The translations under genes and the position numbers were made by a program. A DNA stretch of 64,000 nucleotides, taken from positions 432,337,893 to 432,401,892 of the forward strand of contig CM053029.1 in the NCBI GenBank assembly GCA_028564925.1. Reading direction: 5' to 3'. The notes below the pieces were generated by a model. The model saw only the letters and a list, made by a program, of their open reading frames with translations. It was not told where the DNA came from and made no database searches. Shown here one piece after another: positions 11,145 through 23,057 of this stretch. The stretch is from Lithobates sylvaticus (lineage: Eukaryota > Chordata > Amphibia > Anura > Ranidae). The first letter of the stretch is position 1; each line of letters begins with the position of its first letter.

Positions 11145-11957
11145 AGTGTCAAAAATAAAACAGTACAGAGGTTTTTAAAGTAATTTATTAAGCAGCTCCG
11201 GCTCTTCTGCCTCCTCCACTGATGTCTTCTGCCTCTGCCGGCTCTTCATCCCTCTGTCTGCTGTCTTCTGCCGGGCCTCCTCCTGCCTTCACGCTCTTTT
11301 GCCCGGTCTACTCCCTCTGTTCTTCCGATGTTGACACACCGCTCTCTCCTGCTCCAATGCCGGGTGCACGGTGAGCCACTACTTATATTGGCATGGGCTG
11401 GGGGTCACTGGAGCCCCACCCCTTATGACATCACCAGATGACATCACACAGTGACCCCGCCCCATGCCAATATAAAGTAGTGGCACACCGCGCACCTTGC
11501 ATTAGAGCGGGAGAGAGCGCTGAGTCAACGTTGGAAGAAAAACAGAGGGAGAAGGCAGCGGAGAAGACCGGGCAAAAGAGCGCAAGACAGGCGGAGACCC
11601 GGCAGAAGACAGAGGGAGAAGACAGAGGGAGAAGAACGAGAGAGGGCTAGACGACATCAGCGGAGAATAAGTCGGAAGAGACACTGGAGCTGCCTTAAAT
11701 AAAAAAATAAAAAATAAAAAAAACACCCTGTTTGCTGTGTTTTATTTTTGACACTTTTTTTAGGTGAACGGGTAGGGGTACAATGTACCCATACTCATTC
11801 ACATATAGTTTGGTGGCCTGGGATCTGGGGGCCCCCTTGTTAAAGGGGCTTCCAGATTCCGATAAGCTCCCCGTCCGCAGACCCTGACAACCAACGACCA
11901 GGGTTTTTCGGGAAGAGGCCCTTGTCCTCATCAACATGGGGACAACGTGCTTTGGGG
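10911..11957. mobile_element. Large fold-back (inverted-repeat) element, about 1.05 kb
   Basis: The left arm begins ACCCCAAAGCACCTTGTCCC and the right arm ends with the inverse, GGGACAACGTGCTTTGGGG. Blocks pair throughout: GTATGGGGTACATTGTACCC (11078) with GGGTACAATGTACCCATACT (11775), and CTTATATTGGCATGGGCTGG with GCCCCATGCCAATATAAAGT. The centre is near 11430 (TGACATCACCAGATGACATC). A 33-base A run sits in the left arm where the right arm has an interrupted A-rich tract. No transposase is visible. Arms this long and imperfect suggest an old fold-back MITE or an inverted duplication. Confidence 0.75.
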
Positions 11958-12340
11958 GGGGGGGCGCAGGGCCCCCCTGCTTTACAGCACCCACTCCCCT
12001 ATGTTGGCATGTTGAGGGCATGGTGGCTGCTCGTTTTTTTTCCAGGTTTTTTGAGTGGCACCATTCATCCAAAAATGCTGCAAAAGAAGTGCATCTACCA
12101 AATCTTGGCACAAGGCCAGGAGCATTTGCAGTTGCAATTTTTGCCACGATTTTAGCATGATCTGTCCCCAGACAATTTGTGTCAAAAATCGCACCGCGTC
12201 TGGGGTGCCATTAAGAATTAATGGCATCGCAAACATGGTCTGTATTTTGCCACGATTCTGGAAATCACAGGCAGAAATGTGGCGATTCTGCCCGGCATCC
12301 AGAATGCCTAGGTGTGAATGGAGCCTAAAAAGTTCACAAA
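11958..12340. repeat. MITE-like fragment ending GTGTGAATGGAGCCTA
   Basis: Inverted motifs recur: TTTTGCCACGATTTTAGCAT and ATTTTGCCACGATTCTGG in direct order, and CATTAAGAATTAATGGCA as a palindrome. The end AGGTGTGAATGGAGCC near 12309-12325 has the same style as other MITE termini here. The left end is not identified. Confidence 0.45.
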
Positions 12341-12482
12341 AAACAGATGCCAAGATTGAAATCCTAATCTCCTGCTTTCCTCTAGCAGCAGGGCTTGACA
12401 GCCTGTCTGCATTTTAATGTAAACAAACAGTATCTCTGTTGTGATATTTGAAGACAAATGACTCCTAAGTACCAGCAGTTAG

Positions 12483-13134
12483 GGCTCATGCACACTGCAG
12501 CTCAAAGAAGCTGCTCCTACAGACTTTCGAGCCCTCATTTTTTTCTGTCTGGAAACTCTCCTCCATGTTGGCCAATCTGTCCGTGCACACTATTGGCTTT
12601 TTCAGGAGTTTACAGGCAGATTAATAAAAAAAAAAAAAATAAATAAACACACTGACCAAACTCGCGTTTTTGAGAGGAGCTTTCAAGCAAGTCAGAAGGA
12701 GAAGAAATACGGACATACATGCATCCCTATGGGATAGCGGGTGTCAGCGGATGAACATCTGCTGACACCCGATATCGTCAGTCTCCGCTGTGGTCCGATT
12801 CTGCAGATGGAGGAAAACCCTATTTTTCCATCCGTCTGCAGATCGGATGAACACGGACAGACGGTCCAGGTTCATCCGATCCCCCATAGAAGAGAGCAGA
12901 GATCTGATAGGGCGGTCCCTGCACAGTGTGCAGGGACCGCCCTGTCATCCACCGGCTCAGAGGGGATCAGAGGAGCGATCCCCGCTAAGCAGCGGATCTT
13001 TCCGGGGCGGATCATTACGGATCCGCCCCATGTGAAAGGACGCTTATGCTAAAAAAATATAAATACAAGCTTCTTCAAGCTTCTAGGTAGAGAAATAAAA
13101 GCTCAAATGCCTGTAAAAGCAGTGTGCATGAGCC
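12483..13134. mobile_element. MITE with GGCTCATGCACACTGC ends, interrupted by a second MITE
   Basis: The left GGCTCATGCACACTGC and right GCAGTGTGCATGAGCC are perfect inverted repeats. The interior is interrupted at about 12709-13047 by a member of the 22683-23057 family. No clear flanking duplication was found. Confidence 0.75.
12709..13047. mobile_element. Partial MITE of the 22683-23057 family
   Basis: It is colinear with 22745-23060: CGGACATACATGCATC, the stem GTCAGCGGATGAACATC/GCTGACACCC, and CGGATCATTACGGATCCGCC followed by CATGTGAAAGGACGCTTA. The first 60 bp of the family are missing. Confidence 0.8.
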
Positions 13135-13393
13135 ATTTTTTTTAATGCTCGTTAAGACGATATAAATAATGTCCATGAGCACAGGTGCACTTAACGTTCA
13201 TTCCTCAGCCATCTGTTAATAGATCAATAACCAGCAGAGAAAGTCAAGTGCTTTGCGTTTAGGTCAATGCATGAGATCTCGATTTCTAGGATTGACCACA
13301 AACTAAAAATTTGTATATGGTTTAAGCCCTAGCGACCATTAAGGAAATAAATTAGTTTTAATTGTGAAAATTGAGGTCAGATTATTTTAAGAC
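13135..13393. other. Intron sequence, nothing recognised
   Basis: AT-rich sequence with no repeat structure, coding similarity or terminal repeats that I can see. Confidence 0.4.
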
Positions 13394-13613
13394 ACATTCT
13401 ATAAAGAAACACACGTCAGCACATTAGTCCAGCCATTATTTTCAATTCTGAATTCAAAATATATATTGATGAATGCAAATATTGGATTTTTGAAGAGCCA
13501 CATTCATTCTATAAAGAAACATACATGTCAGCACATTAGACCAGCTACCATTTTCAGTCCTGAATTCAAAATATAGATTGATGGATGCAAATATTGGATT
13601 TTTAAAGAGCTGG
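13394..13613 (+). repeat. Tandem duplication, two copies of about 110 bp
   Basis: TTCTATAAAGAAACA at about 13398 and 13508 starts two colinear blocks that both run through CAGCACATTAG, TGAATTCAAAATATA and TGCAAATATTGGATTTTT. The copies differ at roughly a tenth of positions, so the duplication is not recent. Confidence 0.85.
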
Positions 13614-13754
13614 TATGAGAGAGAAAGCAATCCATATCTATACATAATTTATTAGCTGAAAGTTATGTACAAAACCATATATGCAGACTAGACACAAAAA
13701 TTTTACACAAAAACAAAAACAGGCCTGACAGACCAAAAAAGGTCCTATGCGCCG

Positions 13755-13904
13755 CACATCACTGCAAGACCCTGTGGATATGTGAAATGACAAGTCCCAT
13801 GATTAAGCTCTGGGGGTGGAGTGAAAGACATTGGGGGTGTGGCTTATCTGGAGCGCAGGAAGGGGTTGTCATTTCACATATCCACAGGGTCTTGCAGTAA
13901 TGTG
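13755..13904. mobile_element. Hairpin MITE with 39-bp arms
   Basis: The left arm (13755-13793) has CTGCAAGACCCTGTGGATAT and GTGAAATGACAA; the right arm (13866-13904) is its reverse complement with one mismatch. The 72-bp loop is GGGTGGAGTG-rich. The target duplication is not resolved, so the superfamily is unknown. Confidence 0.75.
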
Positions 13905-13974
13905 TGACGTTTCTTTGCGGTCTCTTGTATCATTACAACACTCCCAGTGGTGTGTCTGGTCACAACCGAGAAAC

Positions 13975-14246
13975 AGGTGATATACTTACCCGTTTTAAGT
14001 CCACTTCGGTCCGGTCACATGGTCTGGCTCCCGTGTCAGTCGTCAGCAACTGCAGGGGAGAGGCGGGTGCACAGGCAACAGCAAGGGCATGGGAGCCTAT
14101 AGGTGACATCACCTCTCCCAGACTTTCCAGCTGTCTGGCGCTCCCTCCTCTGCAACCACTGCTGACTGACACAAAGGATTGTGTGACCGGACCAGAGAGG
14201 GCTGAATGCACCTTTTCTTTTAAAAAAAAAAAATCATTAAAAACCT
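13975..14246. repeat. Dispersed repeat with ATACTTACC motif, fragment
   Basis: The TATACTTACC motif followed by a GC-rich body and an A tract at 14221-14231 matches the arrangement at 10725, 22378 and 37550. I take this as another diverged copy of a dispersed family; it has no coding sequence. Confidence 0.35.
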
Positions 14247-14449
14247 GAATGCAGAAACACATGCGATCTAGAGGATGTTTTTGTGGAGCGAACGGGCACT
14301 ATGTGCAGGAAAGGAGTCTGGAGGGTAGAACGGTAAGTATAAAAAAGGTAGTAGGTACAGGAAGTAAATGCATACACTCTACATAACGTGTGTGCCAAGG
14401 TGAGGCAGATACAGGGGGATGGGAACTTTTTTTCAGGGTTTAGTCAGAA

Positions 14450-15486
14450 CTAGGCAGAAGTGGCCTTTATAGTTGTCCTGTGGACAGATGCTCCAACCTG
14501 AGCCGTGGATCTCTGCAGCTCCTCCAGAGTTACCATGGGCCTCTTGGCTGCTTCTCCGATTAATGCTCTCCATGCCCAGCCTGTCAGTTTAGGTGGACGG
14601 CCATGTCTTGGCAAATATGCAGTTGTGCCATACTCTTTCCATCTTTGGATGATGGATTGAACAGTGCTCCATGAGATGTTCAAAGCTTGGGATATTTTCT
14701 TTATAACCTAACGCTGCTTTAAACTTCTCCACAAACTTTATCCCTGACCTGTCTGGTGTGTTCCTTGGCCTTCATAATGCCGTTTGTTCACCAAGGTTCT
14801 CCAACAAACCTGAGGGCTTCACGGAACAGCTGTACTTGTACCGAGATTAAATTACACACAGGTTGGCTATTTACGAATCACGTGACTTCTAAAGGCAATT
14901 GGTTCCACTAGATTTTAGTTAAGGGTATCAGAGTAAAGGGGGCTGATTACAAATGCACTTCACGCTTTAGATATTTATTTGTAAAAATATGGAAAACCAT
15001 TTATCATTTTCCTTCCACTTCACAATTATGTGCCACATTGTGTTGGTCTAACACACACACACTAATTTTTTTTTTTTTTTTTAATAGGTTTATGTTGTTC
15101 GGGGTTTATGTATGGGGGTCCTAGGAGGATAAGAAAAAATAGGGGAGGGATACGGGGGGAAGGGGGATATGTAGGGAAAGCACCCTAAGCCCCTGGTACA
15201 GAAATAGTAAGAACAATTGTTAAAAGGTGATGGTTTAACCTGAAGAATGTTGGTTTCTCTTTATGCTGTAAACGAGAAGTGTTAGACTATGTTTTGAAAT
15301 GGAATTTTTTGTTGTTTTTTTTTGTGCTTGTTATATATGAAATACTGAGTGATAATGTATTCTGTATTACCCTTTTTTTCTGAAAAAAAAAAAAAAAGAA
15401 GAATAAAAAATATATTACATTTTTGGTTGTAACATGACAAAATGTGGAAAATCTCAAGGGGTATGAATACTTTTTCAAGGCACTCT
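14450..15486 (-). mobile_element. Truncated Tc1/mariner transposon, 5' half
   Basis: On the minus strand it starts with the Tc1-type inverted repeat (AGTGCCTTGAAAAAGTATTC, ending near 15486). A leader of about 700 bp follows, then a transposase start at 14775. The frame reads KAKEHTRQVRDK and, after breaks, ISWSTVQSIIQRWKEYGTTA with PRHGRPPKL: the paired helix-turn-helix DNA-binding region of Tc1 transposases. The catalytic DDE half and the other inverted repeat are absent; sequence past about 14450 is unrelated. It is a dead remnant inside MAPK12 intron 1, in the same orientation as the gene. Confidence 0.88.
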
Positions 15487-15609
15487 AAATGAACCTCCCA
15501 CTGTGGCTGTGGCATTTTTGACAGTCAAAACAGCCACATTTACTTGGATGCAACTGCTTTTTAGCCAAAACTATTTCCAGCAGCCTTCTTTGACAAATGT
15601 TGATTTAAA

Positions 15610-15807
15610 GCTGGCCACAGATAGCCTGCCCAATTCGAGATTTGATCCGACTGTACCCAAGTCAATCCATCGATTAACTTGGGTGTAACCATGTCATATT
15701 TTTATCTTGCCCACCGGGAGAACACAATAGCTCCACGGGAGGGATTCCCCCATCCACAATGACAGCCTGTGGTTGCAGGAAAGAAAATTGCATAATCTGT
15801 GGCCTGC
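15610..15807. mobile_element. Small TTAA-flanked MITE
   Basis: The ends are AGCTGGCCACAGAT and ATCTGTGGCCTGC, with TTAA on both sides (15606-15609 and 15808-15811). It is 198 bp long and non-coding. Confidence 0.75.
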
Positions 15808-15811
15808 TTAA

Positions 15812-17824
15812 CAATCGATTTTGTTTGCCAGTAGGGTTCACCCACTAAGTAAAATTGCATCCAGCCAAAATTCACACAGTTTATGTCCAGCTTAAGATAA
15901 GAGGAACAGCTTTTATTACCAAAAGAAATGTGAAAAAGGTAGGCCAGAGGTTAACAGGTTAGCACAATAGATCAACCTCAGCTTTTAAAAAAAGGCATAC
16001 CCTGACCTACTTGACACTGGCACGGTTATTTATAGGCATCTCTATTGCCTTCCTGTATATTATATGTTCCTCACCATGATGCCCTGGCAAGGAGGACCCA
16101 ATAATTAACTCTTACAACTCGTACTGGCAGCTCTGTGACAGCACGATATCTGACAACTGCCTTATCAGATACAGCAACCATTGAACAGGTCTCCCAATCC
16201 AGAGGTCACTGACAATCATAGTAAACAAAGCTATTTGATCACTAACACGCCATCACACCTCAGATAGTCAAACAGACAAGGATGCAGAAATAAAAGCGGC
16301 TAAAAAAAAATAAAAATCCAATAAAAAGGCCTTGTGACAGACCTAGCCGGGACAGAGGCTGTTGGAGGGGATGTAATGCAAGCCTCTTGCCTTGTGATTA
16401 TGGGCCCTGGCATTTGGGGGAACGGTGCCGTTTGTGAGCTGTATGCCTGGGGACCGCTGAGCTGGTTTTACTTGGATTCAGGTCCATGCTGGCCCTGTCA
16501 CTAATGTATCGTTTATTGACTTGGAGGTCAGAGGAAGGAACCAGTAAGAGCTTCAGGGGTCCTGGAAGTCAAGTGTAACTTCCCAACAGGTTTTGGGGGC
16601 AAAATTCACAGCATCGTAGCCGAGTTTGGCAGAGTGAGCAGCAAGAAAAGCAAGTATTTATGGTCTTATTTTACAGGTCTTTGTACAGCGTCTAGGTCAC
16701 TGTAAATTGCACCTTTTTCAAATTTTATTTAGCAAAAAAACAAACATACCAGATAAAAGCCTTAAAAACATAAAATATTTAGATGGGCACATGTCATCTC
16801 ATTAACTAATGTATATTGTCACAGCTAAATTTGGCCTGGAAATCTAGGCATCAATGACATGTGGTTACGAAAGGGTAAGGACATTCATTTTTAGGATATT
16901 AAGGACATTCCTAATCCTTTCCAGATTTTAATCTTTTTAATCAGAGCCTGCATTTTTCATTTAGATTTAAATCATTCTTCCTAGTTTTTTTTTTTTTATC
17001 CTGCCCGCTGCTGAAAACTAAAGCGGAATGAAAAACAGAAGATGAACTGATAATGGGAGGAAAATTCAGGTCATTTCTCTCAATACCTACATATGTATGT
17101 ACTCCATCACTAGCAGCTCCTTAACACAGAGCCTCTAATATTCGGTCAAGCTTCAGCTTTGTAGAACCTAAAAGTAGGACAACTATATGCCATTATAAAG
17201 TGCAATTAGTAATGTAAACGGTATTATAATTTTACTTTGAATTAGATCAGGGACTATAGGAAAAGATTCTGCTGGGCCAGGTAAACAAGTTATCAGAGCT
17301 CACTTTTCCCATAGGCCTGTCTGCTTGTGCTATTCTCGGTATTCCAATACACTATGAAACTGACACACTTCTGCATTAGACATATGCAGCCTTCTCAGTG
17401 AACAGCAATTTTAAGGAGTTTTAGGAAATAATTCTGGAAACGAAAACTCAGCATTCAAGCTGTCACTGACATATACAATACATATTCATTAGACAACTCA
17501 TACATAACCAATTTACGCCACCAGTGTGCCAGAAGACCACTAATATTATACATCAGTAAAAAATATTTGTATTTTTTTTCTTAAGTCAAGCCACCCAATA
17601 CGAATGATGGTGGCAAAAATTCACACCCCTGCTTTTTACATCGCTCCAGGCGTAATATTTATTCCCTTAATAGAACTATTAGGAACCCAACTCATAATAG
17701 TGTGGATAGACTCAGTCTCAATATTGGAGAGCAACGTTGGGTATATTGTCTCCCCCAACTAGCTGGTTGACAGAGAAAAAAAAAAAAAAAGAAGGAGCGA
17801 GATCCCAGCATCAACACAAGCAAT
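15812..17824. other. About 2 kb of intron 1 with no recognised feature
   Basis: I see no transposon termini, tandem repeats or coding similarity here, only short A/T runs (16303-16320, 16987-16998, 17777-17790). This is the longest stretch of apparently unique sequence in the intron and so the best place to look for conserved non-coding elements. Confidence 0.5.
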
Positions 17825-18176
17825 GTGTATGGAGGGATCTCCCTCACTGTACTATTCTATTCTGACAGCAGGGACACACACCCCCATTTAGAATACACAG
17901 ATCAGGGCTTGCAGCCATTGGCTGCAAGCGCTGATCAAGAGCTGGTCTTTCAGCAGGACCGTTCGACAGAAGCCAGTCGTTTTACTGCTGTCTGCTCAAT
18001 AGAAGCTGGTCTAACGTATCAAAATGTGTCCAGTTCCTGCTTAACCTGCCAAATATCAGTATGCGTGTACTGGGCTTAAGAGACATGTGGTAATAAAAAA
18101 AAAAAAAAAAACCAACATACATACATGTACTGTACATAGCCTGTGCAGAGAGCAGCGCTAAGGAAGAGGCCCAGAA

Positions 18177-18636
18177 GGCCAGTTATAGTTTGGGGTGGTT
18201 GCCATTGGTTTGTATGGTTGGTTAATTTGTTAGGAGACGCAATGGATACCTTCGCTGCCATTGTGCTATTGCTGGGTGTCCAGCGAGTCCCTATACCTTT
18301 AAGGTGGGGTGGGCTCCCTTCAGGCATTCCTGCCCTTAATCTAGCCATTATCATATGTGCTCCAACTCAGGAGACTCCCAAAATTATAGGGTAAGGACTG
18401 TAGTACACTGGGGTGCCGTGATGCGGCTGCTGCAGCTTACGCATTTGCAAAATGTGTGCAAATGAAACCCCTTGGTTTTAACATGAACTGTTAGACGATC
18501 TCAATTTGGTTTGTTGCAGGCTGGCTAGTAAGCTGGGAATTTTTGGTTTGTTGTTTTTTGACATGCATCAACCTTAGTTCTATGTGCCCCTTGCTGCAAA
18601 GGCCAGTTATAGGTTGGGGTGGTCGCCATTTGTTTG
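18177..18636 (+). repeat. Pair of direct repeats in otherwise unassigned sequence
   Basis: AGGCCAGTTATAGTTTGGGG followed by TGGTTGCCATTGGTTTG (18177-18213) recurs as AGGCCAGTTATAGGTTGGGG with TGGTCGCCATTTGTTTG at 18600-18636. They are probably two fragments of one dispersed repeat; the surrounding 17825-19240 holds nothing else I can name. Confidence 0.6.
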
Positions 18637-19244
18637 CCCAGAGGGCTCCACCTACTACAGGCTGCCTGCACAAAACTACCAGATACAAGACCAGCCACTC
18701 CACACAAGAAGATAGAGCAGCAGTGACCAGTCTATTACAGGAAGCTCCTGCACATAGGCAAAGTTTCATGTTGCATAACTGCACAGATATGGAAGAAATA
18801 CACAAAAGCACATAAAAGATTAAATTAAACACATACTTCTTGTATTCACACAATATTTCCCCAAGCTTCAACTTTAAAGAAGTAAACTTCTAGGTTTAAA
18901 GTGCAAGTTCACCTTTACAGAAAAATCTGTAAGGTGAACTTACAGAGGAAGTGGTAGCAATCCACCAAGTCCCAACACAGGACCCGTATCATCTGCACCA
19001 CTGAGCCATTTACTGTCTGTCTGGACATTTGGACACGTCCAAATCTTTGTAAGTGTACTATATTGTTATGAATGTCATATGAAATAATAAAATCATGCAT
19101 AATTTGGTAAAAATGTAATATAAAAAATGTAAATGTGCATTTTTGGTCTGCCTTTTTGGATGTAGGATTGCTTCCACTTCCTTATCCTCATTTTACAAGT
19201 TGAAACGCGTTGGATTGATTTGGTGGATATGCAACTTATTTTAA

Positions 19245-20430
19245 CCACTTCACATCCAGGCCAATTCTGACATTTCTCTCCTACATGTAAAATTCATAAT
19301 TTTTTTTTTGCTCGAAAATTACATAGAACCCCCAAACATATATGTTTTTTTAGCATAGACCGTAGAGAATACAATGACGGTCATTGCAACTTTTTATCTC
19401 GCACGGTATTTGCGCAGCAATTTTTCAAACACGTTTTTTTCAGAAAAAAAACAATTTCATGCTTTAAAAAAAACCAAACCGTAAAGTTAGCCCAATTTTT
19501 TTTGCATAATGTGAAAGATGAAGATACGCCGAGTAAATAGATACCAAACATGTCACACTTCAAAATTGCACGCGCTCGTGGAATGGCGCCAAACTTTGGT
19601 ATTTAAAAATAAATTTAAAAATTTTTACTGGTTACATGTTTTGAGTTACAGAGGAGGTCTAGGGCTAGAATTATTGCTCTCGCTCCAACGATCGCGGCGA
19701 TACCTCACATGTGTGGTTTGAACACCGTTTTCATATGTGGGCGGGGCTTACGTATGCGTTCACTTCTCCGTACGAGCTCACGGGGACAGGGGCACTTTAA
19801 AAAATGTGTTTTTTTTTTATTATTGTTAATTTTACGTTTATTTTTTTAGTTTGACACATTAAAAAATAAAATAAAATTGATTACTTTTATTCCTATTACA
19901 AGGAATGTAAACATCCCTTGTAATAGGAATATTACATGATCGGACCCATTTACAGTGAGATATGGGGTCAATAAGACCCCACATCTCACCTCTAGGCTGG
20001 GAAGCCTAAAAAAAAAAACGATCACCGCTTCCCAGCCGAGGCGGCGCCGTTATTTGAATGCAGAGGCCGGGCGTGACGTCATAACATCGCGCCCGGCCTC
20101 CGAACGATCATAGAGATTCCGGCGACCATCTGGTCCGCCGGAAATCTCTATGGTCATCATCATCCGGGGGCCGGCGGATCCCGTGTCCGACTCACCGATG
20201 GAAGAGGTGAGTCGGAAGAAGCACCAGAGGGCAGCGGGAGGGGGACGTCCCCTCCCGCCGCCCGTAAGAACGATCAAGCGGTGGAACAGCCGCTATGATC
20301 GATCTTCTGGTGCAGGGAATCGCCGGCTGAAAACGGCAATATCTGAATGATGTCTGTAGCTACAGGCATCATTCAGATATACCCCGGGGAAGTCAAGGCC
20401 GTCATATGACGGCCTACGGATGGGAAGAGG
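19245..20430. mobile_element. TTAA-flanked 1.2-kb MITE (CCACTTCACATCC type)
   Basis: It starts CCACTTCACATCCAGGCC after TTAA (19241-19244) and ends ACGGATGGGAAGAGG before TTAA (20431-20434). Stems inside include CCATAGAGATTTCC/GGAAATCTCTATGG-like blocks around 20110-20155 and TCTGAATGATG/CATCATTCAGAT near 20341-20380. Another, less complete copy is at 59826-60795 and a diverged one at 9566-10250. No transposase remains. It is likely piggyBac-type by its TTAA and CCAC ends. Confidence 0.75.
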
Positions 20431-20496
20431 TTAAATAATTTTATGTATTCCTGCAGTATATGTGCATTGTAAGATCAGGATGTGAATTGTCTAGAC

Positions 20497-21096
20497 CAGG
20501 GCTCAAAATTTCAAGTCCTGAGCTACTAGCCAGGTCTCAAGGGTTGCTCGCCACCAATTGCCCCACCCAACCCTTACCCTGTCCCGCCCCTAATCACGCC
20601 ATCATAAATTATTTCATTGCAGCACCACCGTGCCCCCAATTGCAGCCTTGCCAGGGCGGCTGGATCAAGATGAGTTAGATGTGAGCCGCGTGATCACCGA
20701 GCGGTAATACACGCCGTAACAGCCGACATTGAGACTGTCTCCGCTCACTCTCACACAGCCCCGCATCCTCCTAACCCCGCGCCTGTAATAGACGGAATGC
20801 ATCCTCGCATTGGACCCACGTTCTGTCTATTACAGGCGCAGGGTTAGGAGGAGGCGGGGCTGTGTGAGAGTGAGCAGAGCGGAGACAGTCTCAACGTCAG
20901 CTGTTACGGCGTGTTTTACCGCTCGGTGATCTCGCGGCTCACATCCAACTTCCATGCACTCTTCCACCGGGAGAACGGCTCCCGATAAACTCTCGCCCCC
21001 CCCCCCCCCCCACCACTCCCAGGCAGCCCAGCTCCTCGCCAGCCCTCATTTTCCACTCGCAAAATGCGAGTAGGCTAGTGGAAAATTTGAGGGCTG
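20497..21096. mobile_element. hAT MITE with perfect palindromic 8-bp target duplication
   Basis: The ends are CAGGGCTCAAAATTT and AAATTTGAGGGCTG. The flanks are GTCTAGAC at 20489-20496 and 21097-21104. A core from about 20673 to 20950 is a near-perfect inverted repeat (GATGTGAGCCGCGTGATCAC pairing with GTGATCTCGCGGCTCACATC; GAGACTGTCTCCGCTCACTC pairing downstream), able to form a stem of more than 120 bp. It is 600 bp long and non-coding. Confidence 0.9.
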
Positions 21097-21829
21097 GTCT
21101 AGACCAGCCAATTTTTTAAACTTTTTTTTTTTTTTAAACATGTATTGCATACTAATTTGAAATTGTGTGATTTCTATTGCTGCAACAAAGTCCTATGGGA
21201 GACATCTTTCGAATAGATGTTAAGACATGAGCAGCTAATTTTTGAATATTTGGATGCGCCAATAAATAGAAGGCCCAGGAGGTAGTGGACAGGATCTACA
21301 GGGAGTGTGACATTAAGGACCTGTCTCAAAAGTGAAGAGGCTGAGATCCAGAACGGTTGGATCAGGAAAGTTAGCCAGATATGGAATAATGTGCCTTTCC
21401 CCTGTCCGCATCTCCAAAAAGGTCCAACAAGATGATTGAGTGACTTATTCCAATATTTTATCTCATCATTTTCAGAATATGGGGCATTGAAGGGTCAGTT
21501 CCCATTTACTCATAATAGTCCTCAGAGGAAATTAGATTTCCTTGGGAAAGGCCCTGAGCATATACAGTTGGGTCCATATATATTTGGACACAGGCACAAT
21601 TTTCGTTTTTCTCAGGTATTTACCAAAACATATTCAAGCTATAATTGTATACTTGATATGGGCTGAAAGTGCACACTCAGGTTTATTAGCGCAGCCCCCC
21701 CTCGGATCCCAACCAGGACCACCAGGATGGCCATCCACACTGAACCACCAGGTATGCCCCCTAGACCCCCAGGGAAATGCACATCTGTGCCCAGGCAGCT
21801 GCCAATCAATGCCCACTGACAATGCCTAC

Positions 21830-22072
21830 CACTTCCAGTGCCACCAGGGATGCCCATCAGTGCCGTGTATCAGTGCCCATCAGTGCCACGTATCAATGCC
21901 CAGCAGTGTCGCCCAGTAGTGCCACCCATGAGTGCCCACCGGTGCCGCCTATCAATGCCCATCAGTGGTGCATATCAGTGCTGCCTACCAGTGCCCACTC
22001 ATTGGTGCCACCTCCTTGGTGCTGCCTTATCAGTGCCCATCACTGCCGCCTTATCAGTGCCCATCAGTGAAA
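21830..22072 (+). repeat. Degenerate short tandem repeat, ATCAGTGCCC motif
   Basis: About a dozen variants of CAGTGCCCATCAGTGCC follow each other with 12- to 24-bp spacing. A similar leader (CATCAGTGCCATCTG) precedes the transposase start in the element at 35542-36778, so this array is probably the leader of the piggyBac-type element that follows. Confidence 0.65.
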
Positions 22073-22074
22073 GA

Positions 22075-22357
22075 GAAAACTTACTTATTTACAAAACTTT
22101 ATAATGGAAAACAAAAGCAAAACCTTTATTTTTTTTTCAAAATTTTCTTTTTTTATTTTTTAGCAAAAAATAAAAAAAACTGCAGGGGTGATCAAATACC
22201 ACCAAAAGAAAGCTATATTTGTGGGAACAAAATGATAAAAAAATTTGTTTGGGTACAGTGTTGTATGACCGCGCAATTGTCATTCAAACTGCGACAGCGC
22301 AGAAAGCTCAAAATTGTCCTGGGCAGGAAGGTGTACAAGTGCCCTGTATTGAAATGG
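22075..22357 (+). mobile_element. piggyBac-type MITE, 3' part
   Basis: It carries the conserved 3' core (ACCACCAAAAGAAAGCT at about 22199, GGGTACAG near 22250, GCGCAATTGTCATTCAAA) and ends GCCCTGTATTGAAATGG before TTAA (22358-22361), nearly the same end as 35542-36778. The 5' end is not identified. Confidence 0.7.
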
Positions 22358-22682
22358 TTAAATAACAAACATATCATACTTACCTCCACTGTGCAGCTCA
22401 TTTTGCACAGAGTGGCCCTGAACATCCTCTTCTGGGGTCCTTTGGCGGCTCATCCCCACATCAGATAACCCCCTAGGAGAAGCGCTCTGCCGGGAGAGGG
22501 TTACCTTGCAGGCACGCTCCCAAGTCCAGCATTTGCGTCCATGGACACGAATGCCGGACTCGGCCCTGTCATTGGATTTGATCGGCTCCCGCTGCCATCA
22601 ATCTATCCAATCAAGAGCCAAGAATCCTGGGCAGAGGAAGAGGGGGGGGGGGGCGGTCACTGCCAGGTGTTTTTTCCCCTTA

Positions 22683-23057
22683 AGGCCCCTTTCACACATG
22701 CGGACCGTATGTCCGTTTTTCATCCATTCGTTTTTGGATGAAAAACGGACATACATGCATGTCTATGGGGTAGCGAGTGTCAGCGGATGAGCATCCGCTG
22801 ACACCCGCTATTGTCCGCCTCCGCAATTGTCCGGTTCTGCAGACGGAGAAAAATCCTATTTTTTCATCCGTCTGCAGAGCGGATCGGATGAACACGGACA
22901 GGCGGTCCGTGTTCATCCGATCCTCCATAGAGGAGAGCAGAGAACTGACAGGGCGGTCCCTGCACAGTGTTCAGCGGGGAACAGCTGTGCGATCCCCGCT
23001 GAGCAACGGATCTTCACGGGGCGGATCATTACGGATCCGCCCCATGTGAAAGGACCC
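22683..23057. mobile_element. Harbinger-like MITE with TTA duplication
   Basis: The ends are AGGCCCCTTTCACACATGCG and CCCATGTGAAAGGACCC. TTA lies on both sides (22680-22682 and 23058-23060), the duplication size expected for PIF/Harbinger elements. Large stems lie inside, including GTCCGTTTTTCATCC/GGATGAAAAACGGAC and GTGTCAGCGGATG/CATCCGCTGACAC. There is no coding sequence. A partial copy is at 12709-13047. Confidence 0.8.

Noticed and set aside
11438-11650. Charged Glu/Arg-rich open frame
   Set aside because: It lies in the right arm of the fold-back element and comes from a GGGAGAAG-type purine repeat.
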